NCBI GenBank assembly: GCA_003248965.1
Contig: QFQU01000016.1
Location: 1 to 64,000, forward strand
Length of the DNA stretch: 64,000 nucleotides
DNA from: Brevundimonas sp.
Lineage (GTDB): Bacteria; Pseudomonadota; Alphaproteobacteria; Caulobacterales; Caulobacteraceae
Direction: 5' to 3'
Shown piece after piece: positions 8,876 to 16,633 of the stretch. Under the pieces are notes generated by a model. The model saw only the letters and a program-made list of their open reading frames with translations, did no database searches and was not told the origin of the DNA. Position 1 is the first letter of the stretch; each line of letters begins with the position of its first letter. Position numbers and translations under genes: made by a program.

Positions 8876-9134
8876 CCGGCGACAACGCCTGGGCGCCGCG
8901 AACGGTGGCCGGGGCTGTGCGGACGGCCGTGCCTTCGACCGAAGCGCGGCTCATTCCGCCGCTTCCGCGACTGTGGTCCTCGCACGATAATCAGCTAATC
9001 AGGCCACGACGCAGCGACGCCGTCCGCGCCAAGTCGGCACCGGGCTTGGGCAAAAGCGAACGGGCCGGGTCGTTGACCCGACTTAGCTGACCGCCGATCT
9101 TCAACGCCACGCCGCTTCATGGCAGAATAGGCCT
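8876..9134. other. Intergenic region, divergent between alkB-like gene and small plus-strand genes
   Basis: These 259 bases separate two divergent genes and should hold both promoters. I find no GTTC-N7-GTTC site and no strong hairpin here. Confidence 0.4.
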
Positions 9135-9380
9135 ATGGGGACGCGCAAGACCTTGGTGCGGTCGGAAGCCGGCGTGACGCTCGAACGGATCGAGCGCCTG
9201 AGCGCGCGCGGCGCCGCGCACCTCAGCGGCTTCGAACTGTCCAGCCGCCGGTTCGTCGAGGCCCAGCGGATCGCCGAGGAGCGTGAGGCGCACGACGCGT
9301 TCGACCTAGAGGTCATCGCCGTCCTTTCGGATCCTGAACTGCAGCGCGACGAGCATCGACGAGAGGAACCTCGCGGGTAG
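9135..9380 (+). CDS. Hypothetical protein, 81 aa
   Basis: A charged, helical-looking protein (MGTRKTLVRSEAGVTLERIE... ending EEPRG) with no signal peptide or membrane segment. A helix near the middle contains FVEAQRIAEEREAHDAFDLEVIAV. I do not recognise a family. It lies in the same direction as the next small gene, 32 bp away, so the two may form an operon. Confidence 0.45.
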   Translation: MGTRKTLVRSEAGVTLERIERLSARGAAHLSGFELSSRRFVEAQRIAEEREAHDAFDLEVIAVLSDPELQRDEHRREEPRG

Positions 9381-9412
9381 CGCTGAGGTTCATGGGGCAA
9401 AGGAGAACCCTC

Positions 9413-9622
9413 ATGAGCCATACACCAGACCCGCGTTCCAGTCCTGACTCCGGCCCAGACGACGTAGACCGGAATTCGGACAGCGACCGGTCGCCCGGCA
9501 TCGAGAGTCCCGACGCCGTCGGACCAGGCGAGAGCGACCAGAGACCTCAGGACGACGCCGAACACGACGTCGAGCGCGAGGACGCGGTGGACGACGACGG
9601 GCGGGGCGACGCTCAACCCTGA
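9413..9622 (+). CDS. Small acidic Asp/Ser/Pro-rich protein, 69 aa
   Basis: The ATG at 9413 has a strong ribosome site (AAGGAG, seven bases upstream). The product is almost entirely disordered in composition: Asp, Glu, Ser, Pro and Gly dominate and there is no hydrophobic core. No family is recognised. Highly acidic small proteins can act as stress-protective or DNA-mimic proteins, but nothing here proves that. It ends five bases before the convergent imuB gene. Confidence 0.55.
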   Translation: MSHTPDPRSSPDSGPDDVDRNSDSDRSPGIESPDAVGPGESDQRPQDDAEHDVEREDAVDDDGRGDAQP

Positions 9623-9627
9623 CGGCC

Positions 9628-11148
9628 CTAGCCGAACTGGCCGTGGATGAACCAGGCCTGGGACCCCGTCGCGGCGTCCTCGCCGTCGCCGGCCCGGAAC
9701 AGCCAGAACCGCTCGCCCGCCTCGTCCTCGACCTGGAAATAGTCCCTGACCGCCCACATCTCGGCATCGCGGCGGCCCCATTCGCCGAAGATCCGTTCCG
9801 GGCCGTCGGCCCGGCGGATACGGCGCCGGACCCCGCGCCAGGTGAAGTGGGTCGGCGGGTTGTCGGGGAGGAGCGCGAGGGTTTCGATCGGCTCCGGTCG
9901 GCGGAACAGCCTGGCAGGGCGGGGCCAGTCCGGCGACCAGGCCTTACCGGTGGGCGCGGCCAACGGCGCGAGCTTGCGCATCGACCGCTCGGGAACATCG
10001 CTCTCGACGGGCGCCAGGCGATAGAGCCGCTCGGCGCCGATCCGGTTCGAGAGCGTATCGATCAGCCCGGAGACATCGGGCATCGCCGGCTCGCCGAGGC
10101 GGCCTGCGGCCGGACGCCAATCCAGCGGTTCGGCCGCGCTGGCCGCGAGCGTCATGCGCTCGATGCCGAACCCGGGCTCGATGGTCTCGATCCGGTCGGT
10201 CAACAGGCGCGTCAGGCGACGCGTATCCCGTACCGGCCCGGCCAGCCCGACGCGGACCGCTTCGATCCGGTTGTCGACGCGGTGGCAGAGCCAGTCGAGG
10301 CGGCGGACGCCAAGACCGCGCGCTTCCAGAAGGCCGCACAGGGCGGCGGCAAGAACGCCCGCATAGCGGGCCAGCGTCTCGGGGGCGCCGATCGGTTCGG
10401 CGAAGACCTGTTCGACGCGTGGTGTCTCCGGCGCCTCGACAGGGATCAGAGGCTCGGCCGCCCGCCCGTAGGCCTGATCCAGCCGTCGCCCCAGTTCCGC
10501 GCCGAACCGTAGCTGCAGCGGCGCGCGGGGCCGGTGGGCGAGGTCGCCGATCCGCTCGAAGCCCATTCGGCGCAGGGCGGCGGGCAGTTCCGCCGGGAGG
10601 CGCAAGGCCTCGAGCGGGAGCGGGGCCAGGGCCGCGTCGATCGCGAACTCGCCGACGACGTCCAGGTCGCGGCGGAAGCGGGCGACCGCATGGGCGGCTC
10701 CGTAGGTCGGAGCCACGGCTGCGCGGGCGCGGACGCCGACCCGCTGGAGGCGCGCCGTCAGATCGCCCAGAAGCGCCGTTTCGCCGCCCTTGAGATGCGC
10801 GGCCCCGGTGATGTCGATGGCCAGCCCGCCAGGCGGATCAGCCTGGCAGACGGGCGCGTAGCGGCGCATCGCCCATACGGCGAGACGATCCAGCGCATCT
10901 GCGTCTCCGTTCGGATCGGCGTCTCTCAAGTCCAGATCAGGGATCAGGGCCTGGGCCTGGGTGGCCGCCATGCCAATGCGCGCGCCGCTGGCGGCGGCGG
11001 CGGCGTTGCAGGCGGTGACGACTCGTCTGCGGCCGACCCGGCCGGTGAGCACGAGGGGCCGATCAGGCGGCGGCGCGTCCGCGCCGAGCCGTCGGCGAAG
11101 CCGATCGACGGGCCAGTTCGGCAGGAAGAGCGAGACGACCCGTCTCAT
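9628..11148 (-). CDS. imuB: ImuB, inactive Y-family polymerase-like protein
   Basis: A protein of 506 residues starting RRVVSLFLPNWPVDRLRRR, the typical ImuB opening. The Y-family palm is present but degenerate (LAIDITGAAHLKGGE), as known for ImuB, which acts as a hub linking ImuA, DnaE2 and the beta clamp in lesion bypass. The little-finger region follows, and the C terminus (RDYFQVEDEAGERFWLFRAG) is the family-typical tail. Its start lies inside imuA, overlapping by 86 bp, so translation of the two is coupled. Confidence 0.95.
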   Translation of the reverse strand: MRRVVSLFLPNWPVDRLRRRLGADAPPPDRPLVLTGRVGRRRVVTACNAAAAASGARIGMAATQAQALIPDLDLRDADPNGDADALDRLAVWAMRRYAPVCQADPPGGLAIDITGAAHLKGGETALLGDLTARLQRVGVRARAAVAPTYGAAHAVARFRRDLDVVGEFAIDAALAPLPLEALRLPAELPAALRRMGFERIGDLAHRPRAPLQLRFGAELGRRLDQAYGRAAEPLIPVEAPETPRVEQVFAEPIGAPETLARYAGVLAAALCGLLEARGLGVRRLDWLCHRVDNRIEAVRVGLAGPVRDTRRLTRLLTDRIETIEPGFGIERMTLAASAAEPLDWRPAAGRLGEPAMPDVSGLIDTLSNRIGAERLYRLAPVESDVPERSMRKLAPLAAPTGKAWSPDWPRPARLFRRPEPIETLALLPDNPPTHFTWRGVRRRIRRADGPERIFGEWGRRDAEMWAVRDYFQVEDEAGERFWLFRAGDGEDAATGSQAWFIHGQFG

Positions 11149-11821
11149 CGCAAGCGTCCAGAATGAAGTCCGCCGCGTCGGCGCCGCGGCAGCGCATGAG
11201 TTCGATCCGCCATCGCGCTCGCCCGATGCCTGGAACCGGCAAGGGCGCCGACGGCTCGGCGCTGACGCGCCAGCGGGTCGCGGCCGCGGTCGGTTGACCG
11301 AAGTCTGCAGCCTCGGCCGCGCGACGCCATCGGCGGACCGCCAGACCGATCACACCCGAGGCTTCGGCGGCGAGTTGAAGCCGGCGCGAGGCGGTCATGC
11401 TGAGGCGGGACGTCTCGCACACGACACCGGCGAGACCGCGATGACGCAAGCCTTCCTCGAAACAGGCCATCAAGGCCTTCTCGTCTCCGGCCTCGACATA
11501 GATTACCCGATCCGGCTCCAGTCCGGCCTGGCTGAGCGCGGGGGCGAACAGGTCCGGTCGCGTGATGCACCAGAGCACGGGACCGGGGAGGCGGGCGACC
11601 ACCCCGGCAGCGAACAGAGCGGCCGCAGCGCCGCCGACGGCGTCGTCACCACCTCCGGCCACCTCGTGGAGCGCGCCCAGGGTCAGTCCCCCGCCCGGCA
11701 GGGCGGCATCCACCGGCGCCACGCCGAACGGCAACACACCGACCGGTCTTCGGTCGGCCTGCTCCAGGGCCAGGACCTGAGCACGCAGATCTTCAAGTTT
11801 GGCCGAGCGCGCGGCCGGCAT
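11063..11821 (-). CDS. imuA: ImuA, SOS mutagenesis RecA-like protein
   Basis: A protein of 252 residues. LPFGVAPVDAALPGGGLTLGALHEV is the family-typical entry to the RecA-like fold, and the Walker region is degenerate. ImuA works with ImuB and DnaE2 in damage-induced mutagenesis. I chose the ATG at 11821 because GAGGAG lies eight bases ahead; the frame is open to 11842, but those starts have no ribosome site. A LexA box lies 28 bp upstream. The 3' end overlaps imuB. Confidence 0.92.
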   Translation of the reverse strand: MPAARSAKLEDLRAQVLALEQADRRPVGVLPFGVAPVDAALPGGGLTLGALHEVAGGGDDAVGGAAAALFAAGVVARLPGPVLWCITRPDLFAPALSQAGLEPDRVIYVEAGDEKALMACFEEGLRHRGLAGVVCETSRLSMTASRRLQLAAEASGVIGLAVRRWRRAAEAADFGQPTAAATRWRVSAEPSAPLPVPGIGRARWRIELMRCRGADAADFILDACDETGRLALPAELARRSASPTARRGRAAA

Positions 11822-11848
11822 CGACGAACTCCTCATTGCCACGATAAT

Positions 11849-11863
11849 GTTCTTGAAACGTTC
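11849..11863 (-). promoter_or_regulatory. LexA (SOS) box between imuA and the SRAP gene
   Basis: GTTCTTGAAACGTTC is an exact GTTC-N7-GTTC site. It lies 28 bp upstream of the imuA start and 109 bp upstream of the divergent SRAP gene. It certainly fits imuAB control; an effect on the SRAP gene is possible. Confidence 0.88.
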
Positions 11864-11971
11864 TGGTTCGGCGCCGGGGGCGGAGTCAATCCGGCGGGGC
11901 GTTTATCCCCGCCGATTTGCGGCGAGGTCGGAGCCGTGAAATCCTGCGCCCGACGGCCCCCGGAAGGTTCT

Positions 11972-12550
11972 ATGTGCAACGAATATCAGCTCATCCTGCC
12001 GTTCGATGACATCATCGCGGCGTTCAACCAGACGGGCGACCGGCTGGTCTTTCCAGGAGGCATGCCGAATTTCGGACCGATGGCGTCGATCCGCATCGGC
12101 GATCGCGCGCCTGTCATCCACATGGGAAAGGCGGGGCCAGAGGTTCTCATGACGCCTTGGGCGTGGAAGGGGCCGGGGGGACGGCCGGTGTTCAACTTCC
12201 GCTCCGATGGACGGTCGTTCCAAGGATCGCACCGGTGCCTGATTCCGTCGGACGGCTTTTTCGAGTTCACCGACGCGGAACCGGGCCAGAAGCGGAAGAC
12301 GAAGTGGCGTTTCACCCTCGCCGGCCAGCGGCTCTTCTGGGTGGCGGGTCTGATCAAGGACGGCGCCTTCGCCATGTTGACCACCGAGCCGGGGGTGGAC
12401 ATCGCCACCTATCACGACCGCCAGATCGTGGTCTTGCGCCCCCAAGACGGTGCGGCCTGGCTCAATCTGCAGACACCGCACGACGACCTGTTGCGGGCAT
12501 TGCCCGCCGGGAGCCTCGATGCCGAGAAGGTCTTCCCGGTCGCGGCCTGA
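11972..12550 (+). CDS. SRAP-domain protein (YedK/HMCES family)
   Basis: A protein of 192 residues. The start Met is followed directly by Cys2, the residue that HMCES/YedK proteins use to crosslink to abasic sites in single-stranded DNA. Other active-site residues are visible: Asn in VFNFRSDG, Glu in DGFFEFTDA and His in IATYHDRQIVVL. GGAAGG precedes the ATG at a short distance. The gene is divergent from imuAB with a LexA box in the gap, so it fits the DNA-damage block. The protein should shield abasic sites in ssDNA from error-prone processing. Confidence 0.93.
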   Translation: MCNEYQLILPFDDIIAAFNQTGDRLVFPGGMPNFGPMASIRIGDRAPVIHMGKAGPEVLMTPWAWKGPGGRPVFNFRSDGRSFQGSHRCLIPSDGFFEFTDAEPGQKRKTKWRFTLAGQRLFWVAGLIKDGAFAMLTTEPGVDIATYHDRQIVVLRPQDGAAWLNLQTPHDDLLRALPAGSLDAEKVFPVAA

Positions 12551-12754
12551 GCCTGAATCCGAGAAGGCGTCTGAACGAATGTGGCGCCGGGTCACGCGCC
12601 GCGAGGCCAACGCGCGTCTGAGGGGAGCGGCCAAGTCGTCGCGGAACTTCCGGCGGCCGCTGAACAGGTCTCAGGACCGTTCCCCGGGGCCGCGACCGGA
12701 GGGAAGGGAAGGGCGGGGAGGGGCGCTCCGCTTCGGAGTGGTCAGGAGCTCATC
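12551..12754. promoter_or_regulatory. Leader region of the RadC-like gene with polypurine tract and hairpin
   Basis: A 204-base gap. It holds a purine-only run broken by one C (12698-12723), then a hairpin CTCCG-ctt-CGGAG (12726-12738), then AGGAG and the ATG. Similar purine-run-plus-hairpin leaders precede several genes of this element. This gap is also the likely left edge of the conjugative element. Confidence 0.45.
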
Positions 12755-13429
12755 ATGTCTCTCGCCCTCATCGAGCCGCCCAACCCGCGGCGGCTGTCCA
12801 CTTTCGGTCGCGCTGTAACCACCGCCGACGGCGGCTGCGCCTGGCTTCACCGTCTCCTCATCGATCTCGACCTCGCGGCCGACGGAGCCCTGGTCGGCGC
12901 GCTCCAGCGCCGGTTCGAAACAGTCGGCGCCTTCGTTCACGCCGACGCTGCGGAGTTGAAGCGCCACGGTCTCGACCAGAAGACGGTAGACCGCATCAAA
13001 CGCCTGGCGGGACTGATCGAACATCTCGCCCGGGAAACCGCCAGCCGCCAGCCTGTGATCACCTCATGGTCGAGCCTCGTCGCCTACGCCCGTGTGTCCG
13101 TCGGTCATCGGCCAAGGGAACAGTTCCGCGTCCTGTATCTCGACAAGAAGAACCGCCTGCTTTGCGACGAAGCGGCGGCGGATGGCACCGTGGACCATGC
13201 TCCGGTGTATCCCCGCGAGGTGGTGCGGCGGGCGCTCGAGGCCGGCGCGTCCGCCCTGATCCTCATCCACAATCACCCGTCCGGCGATCCCCAGCCGTCG
13301 CAGGCCGACATCGCCATGACGCGCAAGGTGGTCGAGGCGGCGAGGGTGTTTGACATCCCGGTGCACGACCATCTCGTGGTGGGTCGGGAGGGCACGGCGA
13401 GCTTTCGGCAGATGGGGTTGCTCCCATGA
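12755..13429 (+). CDS. RadC-like JAB/MPN-domain protein
   Basis: A protein of 224 residues. The N-terminal half has a helix-hairpin-helix-like segment (ELKRHGLDQKTVDRIKRLAG). The C-terminal half is a RadC/JAB domain with the metal-binding motif HNHPSGDPQPSQAD and the final VGREGTASFRQMGLL. RadC-like proteins are common on mobile elements; their biochemical role is uncertain despite the name. The start at 12755 is preceded by AGGAG. The 3' end overlaps the next gene by ATGA. This gene opens the element-type gene set. Confidence 0.9.
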   Translation: MSLALIEPPNPRRLSTFGRAVTTADGGCAWLHRLLIDLDLAADGALVGALQRRFETVGAFVHADAAELKRHGLDQKTVDRIKRLAGLIEHLARETASRQPVITSWSSLVAYARVSVGHRPREQFRVLYLDKKNRLLCDEAAADGTVDHAPVYPREVVRRALEAGASALILIHNHPSGDPQPSQADIAMTRKVVEAARVFDIPVHDHLVVGREGTASFRQMGLLP

Positions 13430-14355
13430 GCCTGCGCGGCATTGTCGCCGCCCTCGGCGGCGATCTCTATCACAACGGCGCGCGCGCCAACGTGCCTGGG
13501 CCCGGCCATTCCGGCGAAGACCGCTCCGTGTCCCTGTGGCTGACGGAGGGGCGCGTCGTGGCCCATTCGTTCGGAGGGTCGGACTGGCGCGCCGTGATGG
13601 CGGATCTGCGCCGTCGCGGCCTCGTGGACGCGGCGGGCCGGCCGACGGGCGCGCCGCTGTCCGGCGCCGCATCGGTCGCACGTCCGGATACGCGCGTTCG
13701 TCGGCAGACGGCCGAGCGGCTCTGGTCGCAGGGCGTGAGGATCGGCCCGTCCGGCCTGGCCGCCCGTCATCTGCAGCGTCGCGCCGTTCCTTGGTCCATT
13801 GGCGTTCGCGACCTTCTCGAACATCCCGCCGCGCCGGTCTCGGTCTATCGGACCGGCGGGCCGACCCTGCGGGCTCTGATGGCCCGCATCAGCGATCCCG
13901 ACGGGCGCACGACCGGGGTGGAACTGACCTATCTGGACGCTGCGGCGCGTCAGGCGGTCCGATTGGCGGTGTCACGCAAGACCGTGGGCTGTGTTCCGCC
14001 CGGCGCTGCCGTCCGTTTGTCCGTCGTCGGCCGCAGGATGCTGGTGGCTGAAGGGGTCGTCACGACCCTTTCGGCCGTGCGCGGGTTCGACCTGCCCGGC
14101 TGGGCGCTGCTCTCCGCCGGCAATCTGGCGGCCTGGACGCCGCCGCCCGATGTCCGCAGCGTTGTGATCGCCGCTGACCGCGGTCTCGCCGGCGAGGCCG
14201 CCGCCCGCCGTTTGAAGCATCGCCTTACGGCGCTCGGCCTTGCTGTGGAGATGCGTCTGCCGCCGCCCGGCTGTGGCGATTGGAACGACGCCATCCGCAC
14301 GACCGCCGAAGGGGGAAAGGAAGGGCGAGGGAGTGCGCCGGAGAGGCGGGGATAG
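13426..14355 (+). CDS. Toprim-domain protein (DUF7146-like, primase-type)
   Basis: A protein of 309 residues. The N terminus has a zinc-ribbon-like region without the cysteines (VPGPGHSGEDRSVSLWLTEGRVVAHSFGG), as in the DUF7146/DUF3991-type Toprim proteins of plasmids. The C-terminal Toprim part carries LVAEGVVTTLSA and VVIAADRG, matching the Glu and DxD-type metal ligands. Such proteins are thought to act in plasmid or conjugative DNA metabolism. The start overlaps radC (ATGA). The end is Gly/Arg-rich and runs into the polypurine leader of the next gene. Confidence 0.8.
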   Translation: MSLRGIVAALGGDLYHNGARANVPGPGHSGEDRSVSLWLTEGRVVAHSFGGSDWRAVMADLRRRGLVDAAGRPTGAPLSGAASVARPDTRVRRQTAERLWSQGVRIGPSGLAARHLQRRAVPWSIGVRDLLEHPAAPVSVYRTGGPTLRALMARISDPDGRTTGVELTYLDAAARQAVRLAVSRKTVGCVPPGAAVRLSVVGRRMLVAEGVVTTLSAVRGFDLPGWALLSAGNLAAWTPPPDVRSVVIAADRGLAGEAAARRLKHRLTALGLAVEMRLPPPGCGDWNDAIRTTAEGGKEGRGSAPERRG

Positions 14356-14381
14356 GCCCCGTCGCCGGCAGGAGTTCCGTC

Positions 14382-16481
14382 ATGCCCAGATCCGCCTCCG
14401 CCGCCCTCACGGTCGTCGAGACCCCGTTCGACATCGCCGCAGCCCGCGCCCGACTGCGGGTTCCCCTGCGCGATGTGGACATCGCCCCCGAGAACCTGCG
14501 CTTCGGCGAACCGCCGGACGACGACATTCCGCTGCTGGCGGAAACCCTATTCGCGGCGGGCCAGCTGGAGCCGCTGACCGTGCGCCCGGGACGGCGAAAC
14601 GAGCGGGCGAACATGGCCCTGGACGGCCGTCGTCGCCTCCTCGCCTTGCGCTATCTGCTGGAAGGCGGCCGCATCGAGGACGGCTTCCTCGTGGACGTGG
14701 TGGTGGAGACGGATCCCGCGCGCCAGGCGGCCGCTGTCCTGCTCACCAACACCGCCGCCCCGGTTCACGTCGCCGACGTCATCGCCGCGATCGGCCGGAT
14801 GCTCAAGGGCAAACTCGCCGTGCCCGGGATCGCGAAGGCCTTGGGGTACGCCGAGATCGACGTGAAGCGGCTCGCCGCCCTGTCGGCCCTGCCGCCCGTG
14901 GCCCTCGAAGCCTTGCGGCGCGGTCGGCTCAATCTGCGGCAGGCCCGGCTGCTCGCCCGGCTGCCGGACAAGGCCGAGCAGGCCGAATATGCGCAAATGA
15001 CGCTCGACGGACATGGCTTCCAGGACTGGCGCATCACCGAGAAGCTGGACGAAGACCAGGTCACGGCGGGCGACCCGCGCTGCGCCCTGGTCGGCGCGGA
15101 GCGCTATGCAGCGGCCGGCGGCCGCACCGTCGTCGATCTGTTCGGAGAGCGCGCGCCGGTGCTTCTCGACCCGGCGATCCTGACCGACGTCTGGACGCGG
15201 CGCGCGCGAGAGATCGCCCTGGTCTTCGAGGCGGAAGGCCTTGCCGTCCATGTGTCGGCGGGCGACGCTCTCGAGCTGCCGGACGATCTGGAACCGGCTC
15301 GCTACGCCTATGGCGGCATGCTGCCCGCCGCCGAGCTGGACGCCTATCGCGAGGCGCGCGAGGTCTTCAACGCCGCCGCCGAGGCGGTCGGGGAACGGCT
15401 TGCCGAAACCACGGACCCGGCCGTCGTCGATCCCCTGCTGATCGCGATGGCGAAGGCGCGCCTCGCGATGGACCAGATCAGCTGGGGCGGCCGCATCGCC
15501 ACGACAATGGTCTTCTTTCCGTCCGTCCGGGCGGGCCTCGACATCCGCTGCTTTACCCCGGTCGAGCCGGAGATCGAGGACGACGAGGAGCTCAGCGACG
15601 CCCGCGAGGAGGTCGACGACGACGGCGATCTGTCGCCGGCGAACGGGCGATCCCATCGGGCGCCGGAGGTCGAGGCGCCGGAGCCCGAGACCGAGGGGAT
15701 CAGTCACGCCCTGCACGCGGTGCGCACCGATGTCGCGACCCGCGGCCTGATCCGGGCGCTGGCCGACGATCCGGGCGCGGCGCTCACGGCGCTGATCGCG
15801 CGCCTGTTCGTCCAGGTCGCGGTCCGCGGGTTCGGCGCACGATCCGAATCCGCCTTCGCCCTGACCGCGACGGCCTTCAACCCCGCCGGCGGACGGATCA
15901 TCGAGCCTCTGGACGGCGACGTTCGCCAACGGCTTGATGAGCGGCGCGCGGCCTGGGAGGGGTCGGACCAGACGGTGATCGCCTGGGTTCACGCGCTCGC
16001 GCATGGCGACAAGATGAGCCTGCTCGCCGAGCTGACGGCCCTGACGCTCGATCTGCGCGAAGAGCGGACCAGCCTGATCCGGCGGGCCGCGCGCGCCGAG
16101 GCGGCGGAACTGGCTGCTCTCTGCGGCGCGGACATCACCTTGCACTGGACGCCGGACGCCGACTTCCTCAAGCCGCATTCCAAGGCGCTCCTGCTCGGCA
16201 TGCTGGAGGCGATGGAAGAGCCGAGCGATCCCCGCGTCGGTGTGCTGAAGAAGACGGACCTGGTCGACTGGGTGGCGGAACGGGCGGCCGAACGCACCTG
16301 GGCGCCGGCCGGTCTGTCGTGGACGACCGACATGCCGGACGGCGATCCGGACGGGGCGGTGATGGACGGGCCCGACCCGTCGGACGCCGCGGCCGAAGGG
16401 ACCGCCTCGCCCGAGGTGGACGGCGCCGGCGCCTTCGTCGTCACCGAGGCGGGGGAGGCGGCCCTCCAGCAGACCGCCTGA
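14382..16481 (+). CDS. ParB/Srx-type plasmid DNA-binding protein
   Basis: A protein of 699 residues, much longer than partition ParB. An N-terminal ParB nuclease-like domain (residues about 25-115; ENLRFGEPPDDDIPLLAETL, ALDGRRRLLALRYL) is followed by a helix-turn-helix region (GIAKALGYAEIDVKRLAALSAL). A long C-terminal domain has a central acidic linker. Such large ParB-like proteins are typical of alphaproteobacterial conjugative elements next to a methylase/helicase gene, as here; their role in DNA processing is not established. The start at 14382 has AGGAG upstream. There is no ParA, so plasmid partition is unlikely to be its main role. Confidence 0.85.
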   Translation: MPRSASAALTVVETPFDIAAARARLRVPLRDVDIAPENLRFGEPPDDDIPLLAETLFAAGQLEPLTVRPGRRNERANMALDGRRRLLALRYLLEGGRIEDGFLVDVVVETDPARQAAAVLLTNTAAPVHVADVIAAIGRMLKGKLAVPGIAKALGYAEIDVKRLAALSALPPVALEALRRGRLNLRQARLLARLPDKAEQAEYAQMTLDGHGFQDWRITEKLDEDQVTAGDPRCALVGAERYAAAGGRTVVDLFGERAPVLLDPAILTDVWTRRAREIALVFEAEGLAVHVSAGDALELPDDLEPARYAYGGMLPAAELDAYREAREVFNAAAEAVGERLAETTDPAVVDPLLIAMAKARLAMDQISWGGRIATTMVFFPSVRAGLDIRCFTPVEPEIEDDEELSDAREEVDDDGDLSPANGRSHRAPEVEAPEPETEGISHALHAVRTDVATRGLIRALADDPGAALTALIARLFVQVAVRGFGARSESAFALTATAFNPAGGRIIEPLDGDVRQRLDERRAAWEGSDQTVIAWVHALAHGDKMSLLAELTALTLDLREERTSLIRRAARAEAAELAALCGADITLHWTPDADFLKPHSKALLLGMLEAMEEPSDPRVGVLKKTDLVDWVAERAAERTWAPAGLSWTTDMPDGDPDGAVMDGPDPSDAAAEGTASPEVDGAGAFVVTEAGEAALQQTA

Positions 16482-16498
16482 GACCCCTGCCGCCCAAG

Positions 16499-16531
16499 AA
16501 CCCGCTCCGCCGTCCGGCGGGGCGGGTTTTG
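16499..16531 (+). terminator. Rho-independent terminator after the ParB-like gene
   Basis: AACCCGCTCCGCCG and CGGGGCGGGTT-type arms form a GC-rich hairpin with a TCCG loop, followed by TTTT. It lies 17 bp after the stop codon. Confidence 0.75.
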
Positions 16532-16633
16532 TGCGCGCCGTTCCTGTTGAAAGGGAAGAAGAGGGCCAGGCGCGGCGAGCCTGGAGGACCGTGGGGGATG
16601 CGCCCTCCGCTCCCGGCGAGCGGAGCCGCGACC

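Noticed and set aside
14382..16481. The ParB-like gene as half of a partition system
   Set aside because: There is no ParA, and the protein is more than twice the length of partition ParB.
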